64,000 nucleotides of DNA from Legionella nagasakiensis (GTDB lineage Bacteria > Pseudomonadota > Gammaproteobacteria > Legionellales > Legionellaceae): contig NZ_CAAAID010000009.1 of NCBI RefSeq assembly GCF_900639915.1, forward strand, positions 1 through 64,000, given 5' to 3'. Both the position numbers and the translations under genes were made by a program. The notes under the pieces were generated by a model. That model was not told the DNA's origin. It did not search any database and was given only the letters and a program-made list of their open reading frames with translations. Below, piece by piece: positions 44,990 to 53,802 of the stretch; position 1 is the stretch's first letter, and every line of letters starts with the position of its first letter.

Positions 44990-46399
44990 TTATGGATCAA
45001 TAAAATGCTTTTTTTGCAAGCGAGGTCTTTCTTGTTTATGGAACAAATACTCCAAGTGCTGTGATAAGCGATTTCGCATTGCAACGGGTGTAATAATTTC
45101 ATCAATAAGGCCCATCGAATAAGCGGAATTCAGCGAATTTTCACAGGCAGTCCTATTTTCTTTATTGTCGAGAGCGGCTTGATCAATTTTGCTCACTTTT
45201 GATGAGGCAGCGTCACTCATGATGCCTATGTGCGATGATTCTAGGGCAAGAACCAAATCTCCATGCTGGGATTTTGTTTGCATCATAAGAAATGCCGCAG
45301 CCCCATAACATTTACGTACAACAACGCTAATCCTCGGTACCATGGTTTGCATTGCGGCACATAATCTTGCTCCATGACGTAATAATCCTTTTTGCTCTTC
45401 TCGTTTTCCGGGCATGAATCCTGGCACATCAATCAAAGTGAGTATAGGAATATTATAGGCGTCACAAAGACGGATAAAACGAGCCGCTTTTTGTGAGGCA
45501 TCTGCATCAATGGCACCACTGAAGCGGGTACTTTGATTGGCAACGATTCCTACCGGATACCCATGAATATAAGCAAAAGCACAAATCATCGCTTGACCAA
45601 AGCTGCGTTTGTATTGGAGATAGTCTGAATTGTCGACAATGGCTGCCATCAACTCTAGCATATTGAAAGGTAATTGGGGATTATCAGGAATGATGGGCAT
45701 GGGCTGCAATGGTTCTCTAACGGGTTTCAGCGGTGGGCGTTCGTACGTATTGAGAGGGAAAAAATCAATGATGGCTTTCACTTGATTGATTTGCGCAGTC
45801 ATTGTATCGTCGACAAAATCGGCAATGCCAGTAACGCTTGCATGCATCGCAGCCCCTCCTAACTCTCCCATGGTGACTTTTTCATTAATGGCGTGCTGCA
45901 CAACCGTTGGACTGGTCACCATTAAAAAACTTCGGTTTTTATTGAAGAAGGTGATGTCCATCAATACTGAGGAATAAGCTGGCGCTCCTAGCGTTGGAGC
46001 AAGAATAACAGCCAATTGAGGAACGACGCCTGATAAGGCAATATTTTTACTGATGATTTGGGTGTATTCATTACCACTGGCAAGGCCTTCTTCCATCGCT
46101 ATTCCGGGGGAGGCAAGAAAGGCAATGATAGGAATTTTTAATTCATAAGCCCTGTCCATTAACCGAGCAATCTTAATGGCGCCCTGACGACTAATATAAC
46201 CGCGTTTTGAGTTGGTATTATGGGCATAAACGGCAATTGCTCGTTGATTGACTTTTGCTAATCCGGTAATGATTTCTGGTCCAAACTGATAAGTATTATT
46301 TGAATCCTGATGGGTGGGATAAAAAGGAAGAAAACTGTGTTCATCAATCAAGCTTTCTATCCATCCCATGGCAATGCGGTCAGATGATTGTAAAGACAT
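44990..46399 (-). CDS. Biotin-dependent acyl-CoA carboxyltransferase subunit
   Basis: 469 residues from ATG 46399 with GGAGAG upstream. Both N- and C-terminal crotonase-like carboxyltransferase halves are present, as in propionyl-CoA carboxylase beta or methylmalonyl-CoA decarboxylase alpha. Visible blocks are AYSSVLMDITFF, GELGGAAMHASVTGIAD, QSTRFSGAIDADASQKAARF, LIDVPGFMPGKREE and VVRKCYGAAAFLM. No biotin carboxylase or biotin carrier is adjacent; a lone biotin carboxylase lies 11 kb away. It may supply an alpha-carboxylated extender unit for the neighbouring ketosynthases. It is divergent from the first KASIII gene with only 54 bases between. Confidence 0.88.
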   Translation of the reverse strand: MSLQSSDRIAMGWIESLIDEHSFLPFYPTHQDSNNTYQFGPEIITGLAKVNQRAIAVYAHNTNSKRGYISRQGAIKIARLMDRAYELKIPIIAFLASPGIAMEEGLASGNEYTQIISKNIALSGVVPQLAVILAPTLGAPAYSSVLMDITFFNKNRSFLMVTSPTVVQHAINEKVTMGELGGAAMHASVTGIADFVDDTMTAQINQVKAIIDFFPLNTYERPPLKPVREPLQPMPIIPDNPQLPFNMLELMAAIVDNSDYLQYKRSFGQAMICAFAYIHGYPVGIVANQSTRFSGAIDADASQKAARFIRLCDAYNIPILTLIDVPGFMPGKREEQKGLLRHGARLCAAMQTMVPRISVVVRKCYGAAAFLMMQTKSQHGDLVLALESSHIGIMSDAASSKVSKIDQAALDNKENRTACENSLNSAYSMGLIDEIITPVAMRNRLSQHLEYLFHKQERPRLQKKHFIDP

Positions 46400-46453
46400 G
46401 GTCTCTCCAATGGCTACTATAATCATAGTACATACTTAATAAAAAGATTGTAA

Positions 46454-47500
46454 ATGGATATTTTAAAACCAAATATTTCTTTTGACGTGATTTCTGCGGC
46501 AAGGGCATGGCCTGACGGTCCTCCTATTAGCAATATCGACATTTTGCAAAAATTTCCAAGAACTGCCAATAAATCGGCCGATTTCTATAAGAAAATGGAT
46601 GAAAAAATACGTGAAGATCTTGGTTTTTGTACCCGCTATTGGGTGCATAAACCATGGGAATCTTTAGATAAAGCAATCGCAACCTCTGAGTCATTGGCCA
46701 TTGCGGCAGTAAAAAAAATGCTTGCCTCGCGCATTCCACCGTCATTACAGGCTTTTTTATTGGGTTCAACAACGAACAAACGATATACCGGTTCCCAGGC
46801 TTGTGCTGTTCTTGGTGAGTTTGGTTTATCAGTTCCAGCATACGATTTAAAAGCGGGATGTTCTACCTCGTTGGCAACATTGCAACTGGCATATGCATTA
46901 ATGAATTTAGGGTATGAACAGGTTGTGGTGAGTTGTTCTGAAACTTTATCAAAGGTTATTGACCCGGACAATGAAAAAACATGGCTGGGGGTTGCTGATG
47001 GGGCAGCCGCTATCTGGGTTAAGAAAAATAGCACTGGCAAGTTTACGGTAGAAAAAAGTTTATTTTCCACTGAGGGTGTTTATGTAGATGCTTATACCAC
47101 ACGCGGCCTATTGCCGCCGTCCCATTGTCAACTGGATACGTTTGGTTATGTATTGCAAGGTGATGAAGCGTTGCTTAAAGAACTGGCTGTAAGAAAATAC
47201 ACGGATATGATGGATAAGCTATTGCCAAGCAAACAAGATAGAATGGAGATTAGCTGGATTATTCCTCATCAAGTTAATCGTAGCTTGATTGATTATTTAA
47301 TCCAGCAATATCAATTGGAACATAGTATTTTGCTATGGGATGCAGACCGATTTGGTAATATTGGTGGTGCATCGATCCTCTTTACCCTCGCCAGAGCGAT
47401 AGAAAATAATGTATTCGACAAAGAAGGCAAACTGTTGATGATGAGTGTTGGTGGCGGTCTTTCTTACGCCGCACAAGTTATTTCGTATAAACAAAAATGA
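46454..47500 (+). CDS. KASIII-type 3-oxoacyl-ACP synthase (first copy)
   Basis: 348 residues of the thiolase superfamily, FabH type. The Cys-His-Asn triad is visible: LKAGCSTSL (Cys136), IIPHQVNRS (His272) and FGNIGGAS (Asn302). The N-terminal 45 residues differ from housekeeping FabH. GADE-type substrate loops are replaced by divergent sequence, so the primer may be longer or unusual. It is a single gene between two leftward units, with promoters packed in short gaps. Confidence 0.88.
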   Translation: MDILKPNISFDVISAARAWPDGPPISNIDILQKFPRTANKSADFYKKMDEKIREDLGFCTRYWVHKPWESLDKAIATSESLAIAAVKKMLASRIPPSLQAFLLGSTTNKRYTGSQACAVLGEFGLSVPAYDLKAGCSTSLATLQLAYALMNLGYEQVVVSCSETLSKVIDPDNEKTWLGVADGAAAIWVKKNSTGKFTVEKSLFSTEGVYVDAYTTRGLLPPSHCQLDTFGYVLQGDEALLKELAVRKYTDMMDKLLPSKQDRMEISWIIPHQVNRSLIDYLIQQYQLEHSILLWDADRFGNIGGASILFTLARAIENNVFDKEGKLLMMSVGGGLSYAAQVISYKQK

Positions 47501-47528
47501 ATAGGTTCATTCTCGGATTGCGGTTTAT

Positions 47529-48254
47529 CTAGGATGATGACTTGGTTGGCCTTATATTGTCCATCCTGGTATTTTCTTCAATGACTTGATTGATTAAGGC
47601 ATTTCCATAACCTATCCAGGCACCTGACTTAATGGTTGTGCCCGGGCCGATGGTATTTGCCATGGCAATAAAGACATCATCTTCGATGACAACGGGTGCA
47701 AGATATAGGTAATTCCCTATGTCCGAATGGCAACTGATGTTCGTTCCACTGCCAAGAGTGACGCCTTTGCCAATTGAAATTAAGGGACAATCCACGAAAT
47801 CGATGTCAAACGAATTAGTTATCCTGAAAGAGACTTTAGCACCAAGAGCGCGCCAGTAAAAAAACTTAGTGATGTTAAACGATTGCAGAAGAAAGATAAG
47901 GCCGCAAATTTTAGCGGCGCGTGCGAGAGCAAAATGGCAATACCAAGTCATTATTGCCCTATTTAATTCTCGTTTATAACGTCCAGGCCTAATAGTCGGC
48001 AGACACAGTCTGATAACTGCTACAATGGCAATAAACGTGGCAAATAATACGAAGGGGGCGAGTAGCAAAACAAGCCAGGTTTTTGAATAGCCGTAATACA
48101 AAAATAAGCCGGTAAGATTAAAGGCAAAGACGCTTGGCATTAAGCTGAAAAGAATGGAAACCCCATCAATTATAATTAAGGAGAGTGTATTTAGCTCTGT
48201 CTTTTTTGGGGGGGCGCGTTTAGGTTGTTGCTTGGTTTTTAGATTTTTTACCAT
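47529..48254 (-). CDS. Membrane-anchored hexapeptide-repeat acyltransferase
   Basis: 241 residues. A basic N-terminal tail (KQQPKRAPPKK) is followed by two or three membrane helices (about 25-85), then a left-handed beta-helix at 150-235 with I-G-K-G-V and similar repeats (ISIGKGVTLGSGTNIS, VVIEDDVFIAMANTIG, TTIKSGAWIG). This resembles the C-terminal module of Pls/Dhb-type synthetases that transfers acyl groups. It could transfer a carrier-bound acyl chain to an acceptor at the membrane. It converges with the first KASIII gene and is divergent from the FAAL. Confidence 0.8.
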   Translation of the reverse strand: MVKNLKTKQQPKRAPPKKTELNTLSLIIIDGVSILFSLMPSVFAFNLTGLFLYYGYSKTWLVLLLAPFVLFATFIAIVAVIRLCLPTIRPGRYKRELNRAIMTWYCHFALARAAKICGLIFLLQSFNITKFFYWRALGAKVSFRITNSFDIDFVDCPLISIGKGVTLGSGTNISCHSDIGNYLYLAPVVIEDDVFIAMANTIGPGTTIKSGAWIGYGNALINQVIEENTRMDNIRPTKSSS

Positions 48255-48393
48255 GATAAAAGAATGGCTTGGTATTTTTTCTACATACTAATATTAACTT
48301 TATGATTTAGCTATCGGTTTTTATATAAGTGAATAAGGTCACATAAAAATAGTCTAAAATAACCTTAAAGAAGATGAATCATGGAAATAAATA

Positions 48394-50187
48394 ATGACGC
48401 TTGAGTTTCAATCATTCGTGGATGTTCTTTCTCATCGTGTCCAAAAAACTCCTAAACAAATGGCTTGTCTTTTTCTAAATAAAAATGATGGTTCAGATTC
48501 AAGTCAATTGACTTATGAAGAACTGGATAGTAAAGCTCGAGCAATCGCGGCTGCCCTACAAGAACAAAATATAAAAAAAGGCGATAGAGCGTTGCTTATT
48601 TTTGTTCCCGGTCTTGATTTGATTAGTGCTTTTTTTGGCTGTCTATACGCGGGTGTCATAGCTGTCCCTGTTTATCCTCCGATTAATAAAAAATTGATGG
48701 ATAAAATACGCCGTATTATAGAAAATGCTGCTCCGAAAATTATGCTGATGACTGAGGAGCATTTAAAAAAGTATGGTCGTTTAGAGGAGAAAAACAGGGC
48801 TATCATAAGCAGTCACAGCCGGAGAGAATTACTGTTGCCATTGCAGTTTGAGCGGCTTTCATGCTTGACGATAGAATCCATTCCCGCTCATTCCAGTAAT
48901 CGATGGCAGCAGCCAGAAATATCATCAAAGCATCTTGCTTTTTTACAATACACTTCTGGTTCAACATCCTACCCTAAAGGAGTCATGATAAGCCATGGTA
49001 ATTTATTAGATAACTTATCTAAGATTTGTCAAGCTTTTGACATGAACAAACAAAGTATTTTATTTGGCTGGCTGCCGCCTTATCACGATATGGGATTGAT
49101 TGGAAATATCTTATCACCCATCTATGGAGGTTTTCCTGGTATCTTGATGACGCCGTTTTCATTTTTACAAAACCCGTTTTCTTGGCTGCAAAACATCAGT
49201 AAATATCGTGTAACCATTAGCGGCAGCCCTAATTTTGCTTATGATTATTGTGTTAGAAGAATTAAAGATGAAAAAAAACAAGACTTGGATTTAAGCTCTT
49301 GGAAGGTGGCATTTAATGGTGCAGAACCTGTTCATGCTGAAACGATGGAGCGGTTTTATCAAGCATTTAAAGAATACGGGTTTCGTAAGGAAACGTTTTA
49401 TCCTTGTTATGGTCTGGCGGAAGCCACTCTTCTTGTTGCGGGAGGGATGGCGGGTGAATCTTATCATACGGTGAATGTTGCGAAACAATGTTTTCAGGAT
49501 CATCGTATTCATTTTGTCGACGACATGGTTGGTTATACGCTGGTGAGTTGTGGAAAAATGAGGCACGATGTCAAAATCGTTGACCCTGATACTCATCAGG
49601 AATGTCCTGCTGATATGGTCGGAGAAATATGGCTTAAAAGTCCTAGTGTTGCTCATGGTTATTGGCAGCAGGAGGAAGAAACGAAGCAGGCATTTCACGG
49701 CACGATTCATCATAAAAAAAATAAATCGTCTTTTTTACGTACAGGGGATTTAGGTTTTATTCATAATAATGAACTTTATGTAACCGGCCGTATTAAGGAT
49801 TTGATTATTTTATACGGTAAAAACCATTATCCACAGGATATTGAATACACGATTCTGCATTCTTCTTTGTATAAACAAATCGGCAGTTGTGCGGCCTTCG
49901 TCAAGGCAGTTAATAACGAGTATCGGTTGACGGTCATGTGTGAAATCAAAAATCGATATTTAGAACAATCGGCGCAAAACGCCTTATTTAATGCACTCTT
50001 CGAATTGATTTATCAGGAGCATCAACTTGAAGTTCATAAGATTGTACTGGTCCCCAATAAAACGATACCTAAAACAACCAGCGGGAAAATAAGCAGAAAT
50101 TTTTGTCGACAGCAATTGATAAATAAATCCATCCCTATCATTGCGACTTGGTATTTAATCGATAACGATTCTTCACAGGAAACGTAA
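48394..50187 (+). CDS. Fatty acyl-AMP ligase (FAAL)
   Basis: 597 residues, ANL superfamily. Signatures of FAALs: GVIAVPVYPPINKK, the P-loop QYTSGSTSYPKGVMISHGNL near residue 185, GWLPPYHDMGLIGNILSPIY, GSPNFAYDYCVRRI, and FLRTGDLGFIHNNELYVTGR (split here as RTGDLGF and YVTGR) with KDLIILYGKNHYPQDIE. FAALs make acyl-adenylates and pass them to an acyl carrier protein rather than CoA. It heads a five-gene rightward unit and its stop overlaps the next start by one base. Confidence 0.92.
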   Translation: MTLEFQSFVDVLSHRVQKTPKQMACLFLNKNDGSDSSQLTYEELDSKARAIAAALQEQNIKKGDRALLIFVPGLDLISAFFGCLYAGVIAVPVYPPINKKLMDKIRRIIENAAPKIMLMTEEHLKKYGRLEEKNRAIISSHSRRELLLPLQFERLSCLTIESIPAHSSNRWQQPEISSKHLAFLQYTSGSTSYPKGVMISHGNLLDNLSKICQAFDMNKQSILFGWLPPYHDMGLIGNILSPIYGGFPGILMTPFSFLQNPFSWLQNISKYRVTISGSPNFAYDYCVRRIKDEKKQDLDLSSWKVAFNGAEPVHAETMERFYQAFKEYGFRKETFYPCYGLAEATLLVAGGMAGESYHTVNVAKQCFQDHRIHFVDDMVGYTLVSCGKMRHDVKIVDPDTHQECPADMVGEIWLKSPSVAHGYWQQEEETKQAFHGTIHHKKNKSSFLRTGDLGFIHNNELYVTGRIKDLIILYGKNHYPQDIEYTILHSSLYKQIGSCAAFVKAVNNEYRLTVMCEIKNRYLEQSAQNALFNALFELIYQEHQLEVHKIVLVPNKTIPKTTSGKISRNFCRQQLINKSIPIIATWYLIDNDSSQET

Positions 50188-51557
50188 TGAATGTTTTGCC
50201 GAATCCTATTCCTGAAAGAATAGCTCTGATTTGTCAGGGACATGAAATCAGTTTCGCCAACCTTGACCACGATGTTGATGCGATGGCAAAAAAATTTAAG
50301 AAGCTGCCCCAGGGGATCATTGCATTAACCGCTGAGAATAAGAGCACTTTTGTGATTCAGTTACTGGCAGCATTTCTTAATAATCAACCTGTTGCTGTGT
50401 TTGCCAACCATTGGTCGCAAAAAGAAATAAACGATAAATTTGATTTGTTGGGGCATGCTCTGCGCGTGGATGAACAAGGAAACATAATTTCGATGAACAG
50501 GCATTCTATTCCCAGGTGCCATGAGAAGACAGCTCTTATTTTGTTTACTTCAGGCAGTACAGGTCAGTCAAAAGCCGTGCAACTGTCACAGGAGAACATC
50601 AAAACTAACTGTCGTGCGGTTATTGATTCGTTAAATTTTTCTGCTACGGACAATCAATGGTTATTTTTGCCTTTGTCCTATTCATTTGGTTTATTAGGCC
50701 AACTTTTACCTGGCTTGATGGCCGGGATAACGACTCATTTGACAGAAGGTTTTGCCGAGATTAATGCCATGTTTGTATCAAAGCTTATCCCGCGCATGTG
50801 GAGCGGTGTGCCTTCTCATTGGAGTGTGATTATGAAAATGGCTGAACATTTTCCAAGCGTTGCCTGTCAGCTTACACATGTTATCTCAGCTGGAGCAAAA
50901 TTGTCCCGAGATTTACGTGTCCGCTTAATAGAAATGTTTCCCAATGCGGTTATTTATAATAATTATGGTTTAACCGAAGCATCTCCCCGTGTCTTGACCT
51001 TATCAAGTCAGGATCCTTTATTTTTGAGCGAATATGTGGGTTATCCGGTTGGTGATTGGCGGTTGAAATTATCGAAAGAGCAGGAATTATTTATTTATGG
51101 CAAGCAGGTTATGTTAGGGTATCTTGGTGAGCGCAATTCCGCAAAAATTCAGGACGGATGGTTGGCTACCGGTGATTTGGCTGAGATTACCCCCATTGGT
51201 CTGGTTTCTATTAAAGGTCGTTGTGATTATCTCGTTAACATTGGGGGGGAAAAAATCAGTCTTGATGAAATTGAGCGTATAATCAATCAATGCTCTTTAT
51301 TTGCTGAAGTCGTAGTCATTCCGGTTGAGGATGTTTTGTATGGTACCCGCTTGATGGTGTTTTTGGAAAAGAGTGGCGGGGAAGCCTCCTGTTCAAAAGA
51401 GCAATTGCTCCAAACCATCCAACAGCGCTTTGGACGATACGTGCCTCTGCAATTGCATGTTATGGCAAGCTTGCCAAGAAATAAAAATGGCAAATTAGAT
51501 AGAGCAGCATTAACGGTTATTGCACAAAATTACCTGAAGGATAAGAAAGATGCTTAG
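50187..51557 (+). CDS. Second acyl-adenylate-forming ligase
   Basis: 456 residues. ANL core motifs: LILFTSGSTGQSKAVQLSQE (near residue 120), LPLSYSFGLLGQLLPGL, NYGLTEASPRV, ATGDLAEI and GRCDYLVNIGGEKISLDEIE; the C-terminal PRNKNGKLDRAAL carries the catalytic Lys. It is shorter than typical acyl-CoA synthetases and is tied to an ACP gene, overlapping its start by 8 bases. It may load a second substrate, possibly the starter or an amino-acid-like acid, onto the downstream carrier. Confidence 0.85.
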   Translation: MNVLPNPIPERIALICQGHEISFANLDHDVDAMAKKFKKLPQGIIALTAENKSTFVIQLLAAFLNNQPVAVFANHWSQKEINDKFDLLGHALRVDEQGNIISMNRHSIPRCHEKTALILFTSGSTGQSKAVQLSQENIKTNCRAVIDSLNFSATDNQWLFLPLSYSFGLLGQLLPGLMAGITTHLTEGFAEINAMFVSKLIPRMWSGVPSHWSVIMKMAEHFPSVACQLTHVISAGAKLSRDLRVRLIEMFPNAVIYNNYGLTEASPRVLTLSSQDPLFLSEYVGYPVGDWRLKLSKEQELFIYGKQVMLGYLGERNSAKIQDGWLATGDLAEITPIGLVSIKGRCDYLVNIGGEKISLDEIERIINQCSLFAEVVVIPVEDVLYGTRLMVFLEKSGGEASCSKEQLLQTIQQRFGRYVPLQLHVMASLPRNKNGKLDRAALTVIAQNYLKDKKDA

Positions 51558-51783
51558 TGAGCGCATTGAGAAAGCATTAGCTAATGTCGGTCTTTTAACC
51601 CTTCCCAAGGATAGGTGTGCGAAACTTGCCTATTCTGGGCTTGATAGTTTGCTCCTGGCTTTATTGATTATAGAGCTGGAACGTGAATTTAAAATTAGAA
51701 TCCCCGTCGTCCCTTTGGATAAGACACGGTTTGAGTCACTCCATTCCATTGAAGCCTATCTTACAGAGCTGGGGGTAAAATGA
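51550..51783 (+). CDS. Acyl carrier protein (first copy)
   Basis: 77 residues. The phosphopantetheine site is SGLDSLLLALL, Ser33 being the attachment point. Helix 1 and helix 3 positions match ACPs (RIEKALANVGL and LHSIEAYLTELG). It is not the housekeeping AcpP type (which has DSLDTVELVM). Overlaps with both neighbours (8 and 4 bases) show tight coupling to the ligase and reductase. Confidence 0.9.
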   Translation: MLSERIEKALANVGLLTLPKDRCAKLAYSGLDSLLLALLIIELEREFKIRIPVVPLDKTRFESLHSIEAYLTELGVK

Positions 51784-52535
51784 ATATTCTTATCACGGGT
51801 GGTTCTTCTGAAATAGCGGAGGCTATTGCAAGACGTCGGATAGCTATGGGGGATCATATTATGATTACTTGCTCCAGTGAAAAGACGCTGGAACAAACCC
51901 TCCAACATTACCAAGAACGAAACTTGTCCGTAACGGGATTTGTATACAATTTCCGTTGTCCGGAGCGTAGCGAACAAGTCTTGCAAGACACGCTTAAAAA
52001 TCAAATCGATGCCCTGATTCTAAATGCGTTTACACGGGTAACTCGTTTTCGCAGATTGCATGAACTTCCGGTTGAGACCATTGAAGACTATATTGCAATT
52101 AACTTAAAAGGAAATATCTGGCTTATTCATTATTTATTACCCATGATGCTCAAACATCACTTTGGTCGTTTAATTTTTATATCCAGTGTTTCGTCTATTG
52201 CGGGCACAAGCGGTTATGGTGCTTATTGTACGGCAAAAGCGGCTCTTGAAGGATTATTTTTAAATTTGGCAGTGGATTATAGTGCCGATAATATTTTAGC
52301 TAATATCGTGCGTGCAGGTCTTTTTAAGACGGAAAGAACTCGAAAATTTTGGTCGCAACCAGGCTATCAAGAAAAAATGGCGAAAATAATTCCGCAGGGC
52401 TGCATGGGCGAGCCGCAGCAAATTGCGGAAGCACTGGACCCATTGCTTTCTTCTTCCACTTATATGACTGGCTCAATACTTACGGTGAGCGGCGGCCTGC
52501 CGCTTATTCGTTCAGCAGGATTTACCTCCTCATGA
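51780..52535 (+). CDS. Short-chain dehydrogenase/reductase (FabG-like)
   Basis: 251 residues. The catalytic triad Ser136, Tyr149 and Lys153 (in ISSVSSIAG and YGAYCTAKAA) is in place. The N-terminal nucleotide loop TGGSSEIAEAIA lacks the last Gly of TGxxxGIG, so cofactor binding may differ. Late part has GCMGEPQQIAEALDPLLSS and MTGSILTVSGG, as in FabG. It probably reduces the 3-oxo group made by the neighbouring ketosynthases. Confidence 0.9.
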   Translation: MNILITGGSSEIAEAIARRRIAMGDHIMITCSSEKTLEQTLQHYQERNLSVTGFVYNFRCPERSEQVLQDTLKNQIDALILNAFTRVTRFRRLHELPVETIEDYIAINLKGNIWLIHYLLPMMLKHHFGRLIFISSVSSIAGTSGYGAYCTAKAALEGLFLNLAVDYSADNILANIVRAGLFKTERTRKFWSQPGYQEKMAKIIPQGCMGEPQQIAEALDPLLSSSTYMTGSILTVSGGLPLIRSAGFTSS

Positions 52536-53542
52536 ATTTTTTACCTGCTGAAAAAAATATCTACCTCAAAGGCCCTTGCGCCGTCTTGCCTGAGCAAGTG
52601 ATGTCTAACCAGGATATCATTGCGTGGACAAATTCAACGCATGACCCATCCTTAATTAGTTTTTCAACGGGCATACGCACGCGACATTGGGTCAAAAAAG
52701 AGCAAGCCTGCAGTGATCTGGCTATCTTGGCTGTCAATGCTTTATTTGCGCAAAAAACAAAAGAAAAAGATAAGATCTCCCAACTGATTGTGGCCACGAT
52801 TTCCGGGGATTATCTTTCTCCGCCTACCAGTCCTTTGGTGCAACATCGTCTCGGTTTGCAACACATTGGGGCATTTGATATTGGTGCTGCCTGTGCAGGA
52901 TTTGTGGTTGGCTTACATACCAGCGCTGCTTTGGTTCAGGCTACAGCGGGGAGTGTGCTTTTAATTGCCAGTGAAATTCGTTCCAAATTTTTGAATAAGA
53001 AACATTTTGCTAGCAGTGTTTTATTTGGTGATGGAGCTGCGGCCTGTGTGGTCACTAATGATAAGAAAGAAGCAGAATTTCGTTTTATTGCTTCGGCTTT
53101 ATTTTCTGATGGCGAGGTGGGTGATATTGTTTCGATTCCTGCTGGTGGTTCTCGCATGCCTGCGGCATGTTGCTCCAATTCTGATGAGCTGTTTATTAAT
53201 ATAAAGGAAAGTACGGCATTATTTGTAAAGGCGGTCGATGGGATGAGCGATTGTGCGCAAGCCTTTTTACGTCAATTAAATATGCCTGCTGCAACGATTG
53301 ATTGGCTGATTCCTCATCAGGGAAACCGACATCTAGTCATGTCCGTTGCGAAGCAATTATCCATTCCTGCAGAAAAGGTGGTCGAGGTCGTGAACTATTC
53401 TGGCAATACTTCAGGGGCTAGCGTCGGTATTGCGCTTGATCATCTTAAACAGCAGTCTGAATTAAAACCTGGTGACAAAATATTACTGGTTGCAGCAGGT
53501 GGGGGTGGTATTGCTGCTTGTGCCTTACTGGAAGCAATATAA
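52532..53542 (+). CDS. KASIII-type 3-oxoacyl-ACP synthase (second copy)
   Basis: 336 residues from ATG 52532, overlapping the reductase stop by 4 bases. Triad: IGAACAGFVVG (Cys121), LIPHQGNRH (His262) and NYSGNTSGASVG (Asn292). FSTGIRTRHWV near residue 45 and LFGDGAAACVV are close to classical FabH, closer than in the first copy. The two copies are clearly different genes, so they may catalyse different condensations. Its stop lies 2 bases from the stop of the second ACP. Confidence 0.92.
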   Translation: MNFLPAEKNIYLKGPCAVLPEQVMSNQDIIAWTNSTHDPSLISFSTGIRTRHWVKKEQACSDLAILAVNALFAQKTKEKDKISQLIVATISGDYLSPPTSPLVQHRLGLQHIGAFDIGAACAGFVVGLHTSAALVQATAGSVLLIASEIRSKFLNKKHFASSVLFGDGAAACVVTNDKKEAEFRFIASALFSDGEVGDIVSIPAGGSRMPAACCSNSDELFINIKESTALFVKAVDGMSDCAQAFLRQLNMPAATIDWLIPHQGNRHLVMSVAKQLSIPAEKVVEVVNYSGNTSGASVGIALDHLKQQSELKPGDKILLVAAGGGGIAACALLEAI

Positions 53543-53544
53543 AT

Positions 53545-53775
53545 TCATCGCTGGGTGAAATCGTACAAGTCTTTATAAGTATGAAATTTTATTACATCTT
53601 CTTCTGTAACCGACAGTTTATATTCTTCACTAAGGATGGCGAGTAATTCGACAATCTTTAGAGAATCCATATGAAGGTCTTCAATGAGAGTTGTATCGTC
53701 ATCAATGGTTTGTATCGATGCACCTGATAATCGGCTAATGATTTTTTTTAATTCACCATCACTTAATTTCATCAC
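53545..53775 (-). CDS. Acyl carrier protein (second copy)
   Basis: 76 residues. Phosphopantetheine site DLHMDSLKIVELLAILSEE, with Ser38. It shares little with the first ACP outside the DSL core. It follows the exporter by 27 bases on the minus strand. A cluster with two distinct free-standing carriers suggests two loaded intermediates. Confidence 0.92.
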   Translation of the reverse strand: MMKLSDGELKKIISRLSGASIQTIDDDTTLIEDLHMDSLKIVELLAILSEEYKLSVTEEDVIKFHTYKDLYDFTQR

Positions 53776-53802
53776 GAATTTCCTTTTTTTAATAATAAAC
53801 GA

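Noticed and set aside
46636-47070. 144-codon open frame antisense to the first KASIII gene
   Set aside because: The opposite strand carries the intact KASIII active site; no start signal on this strand.
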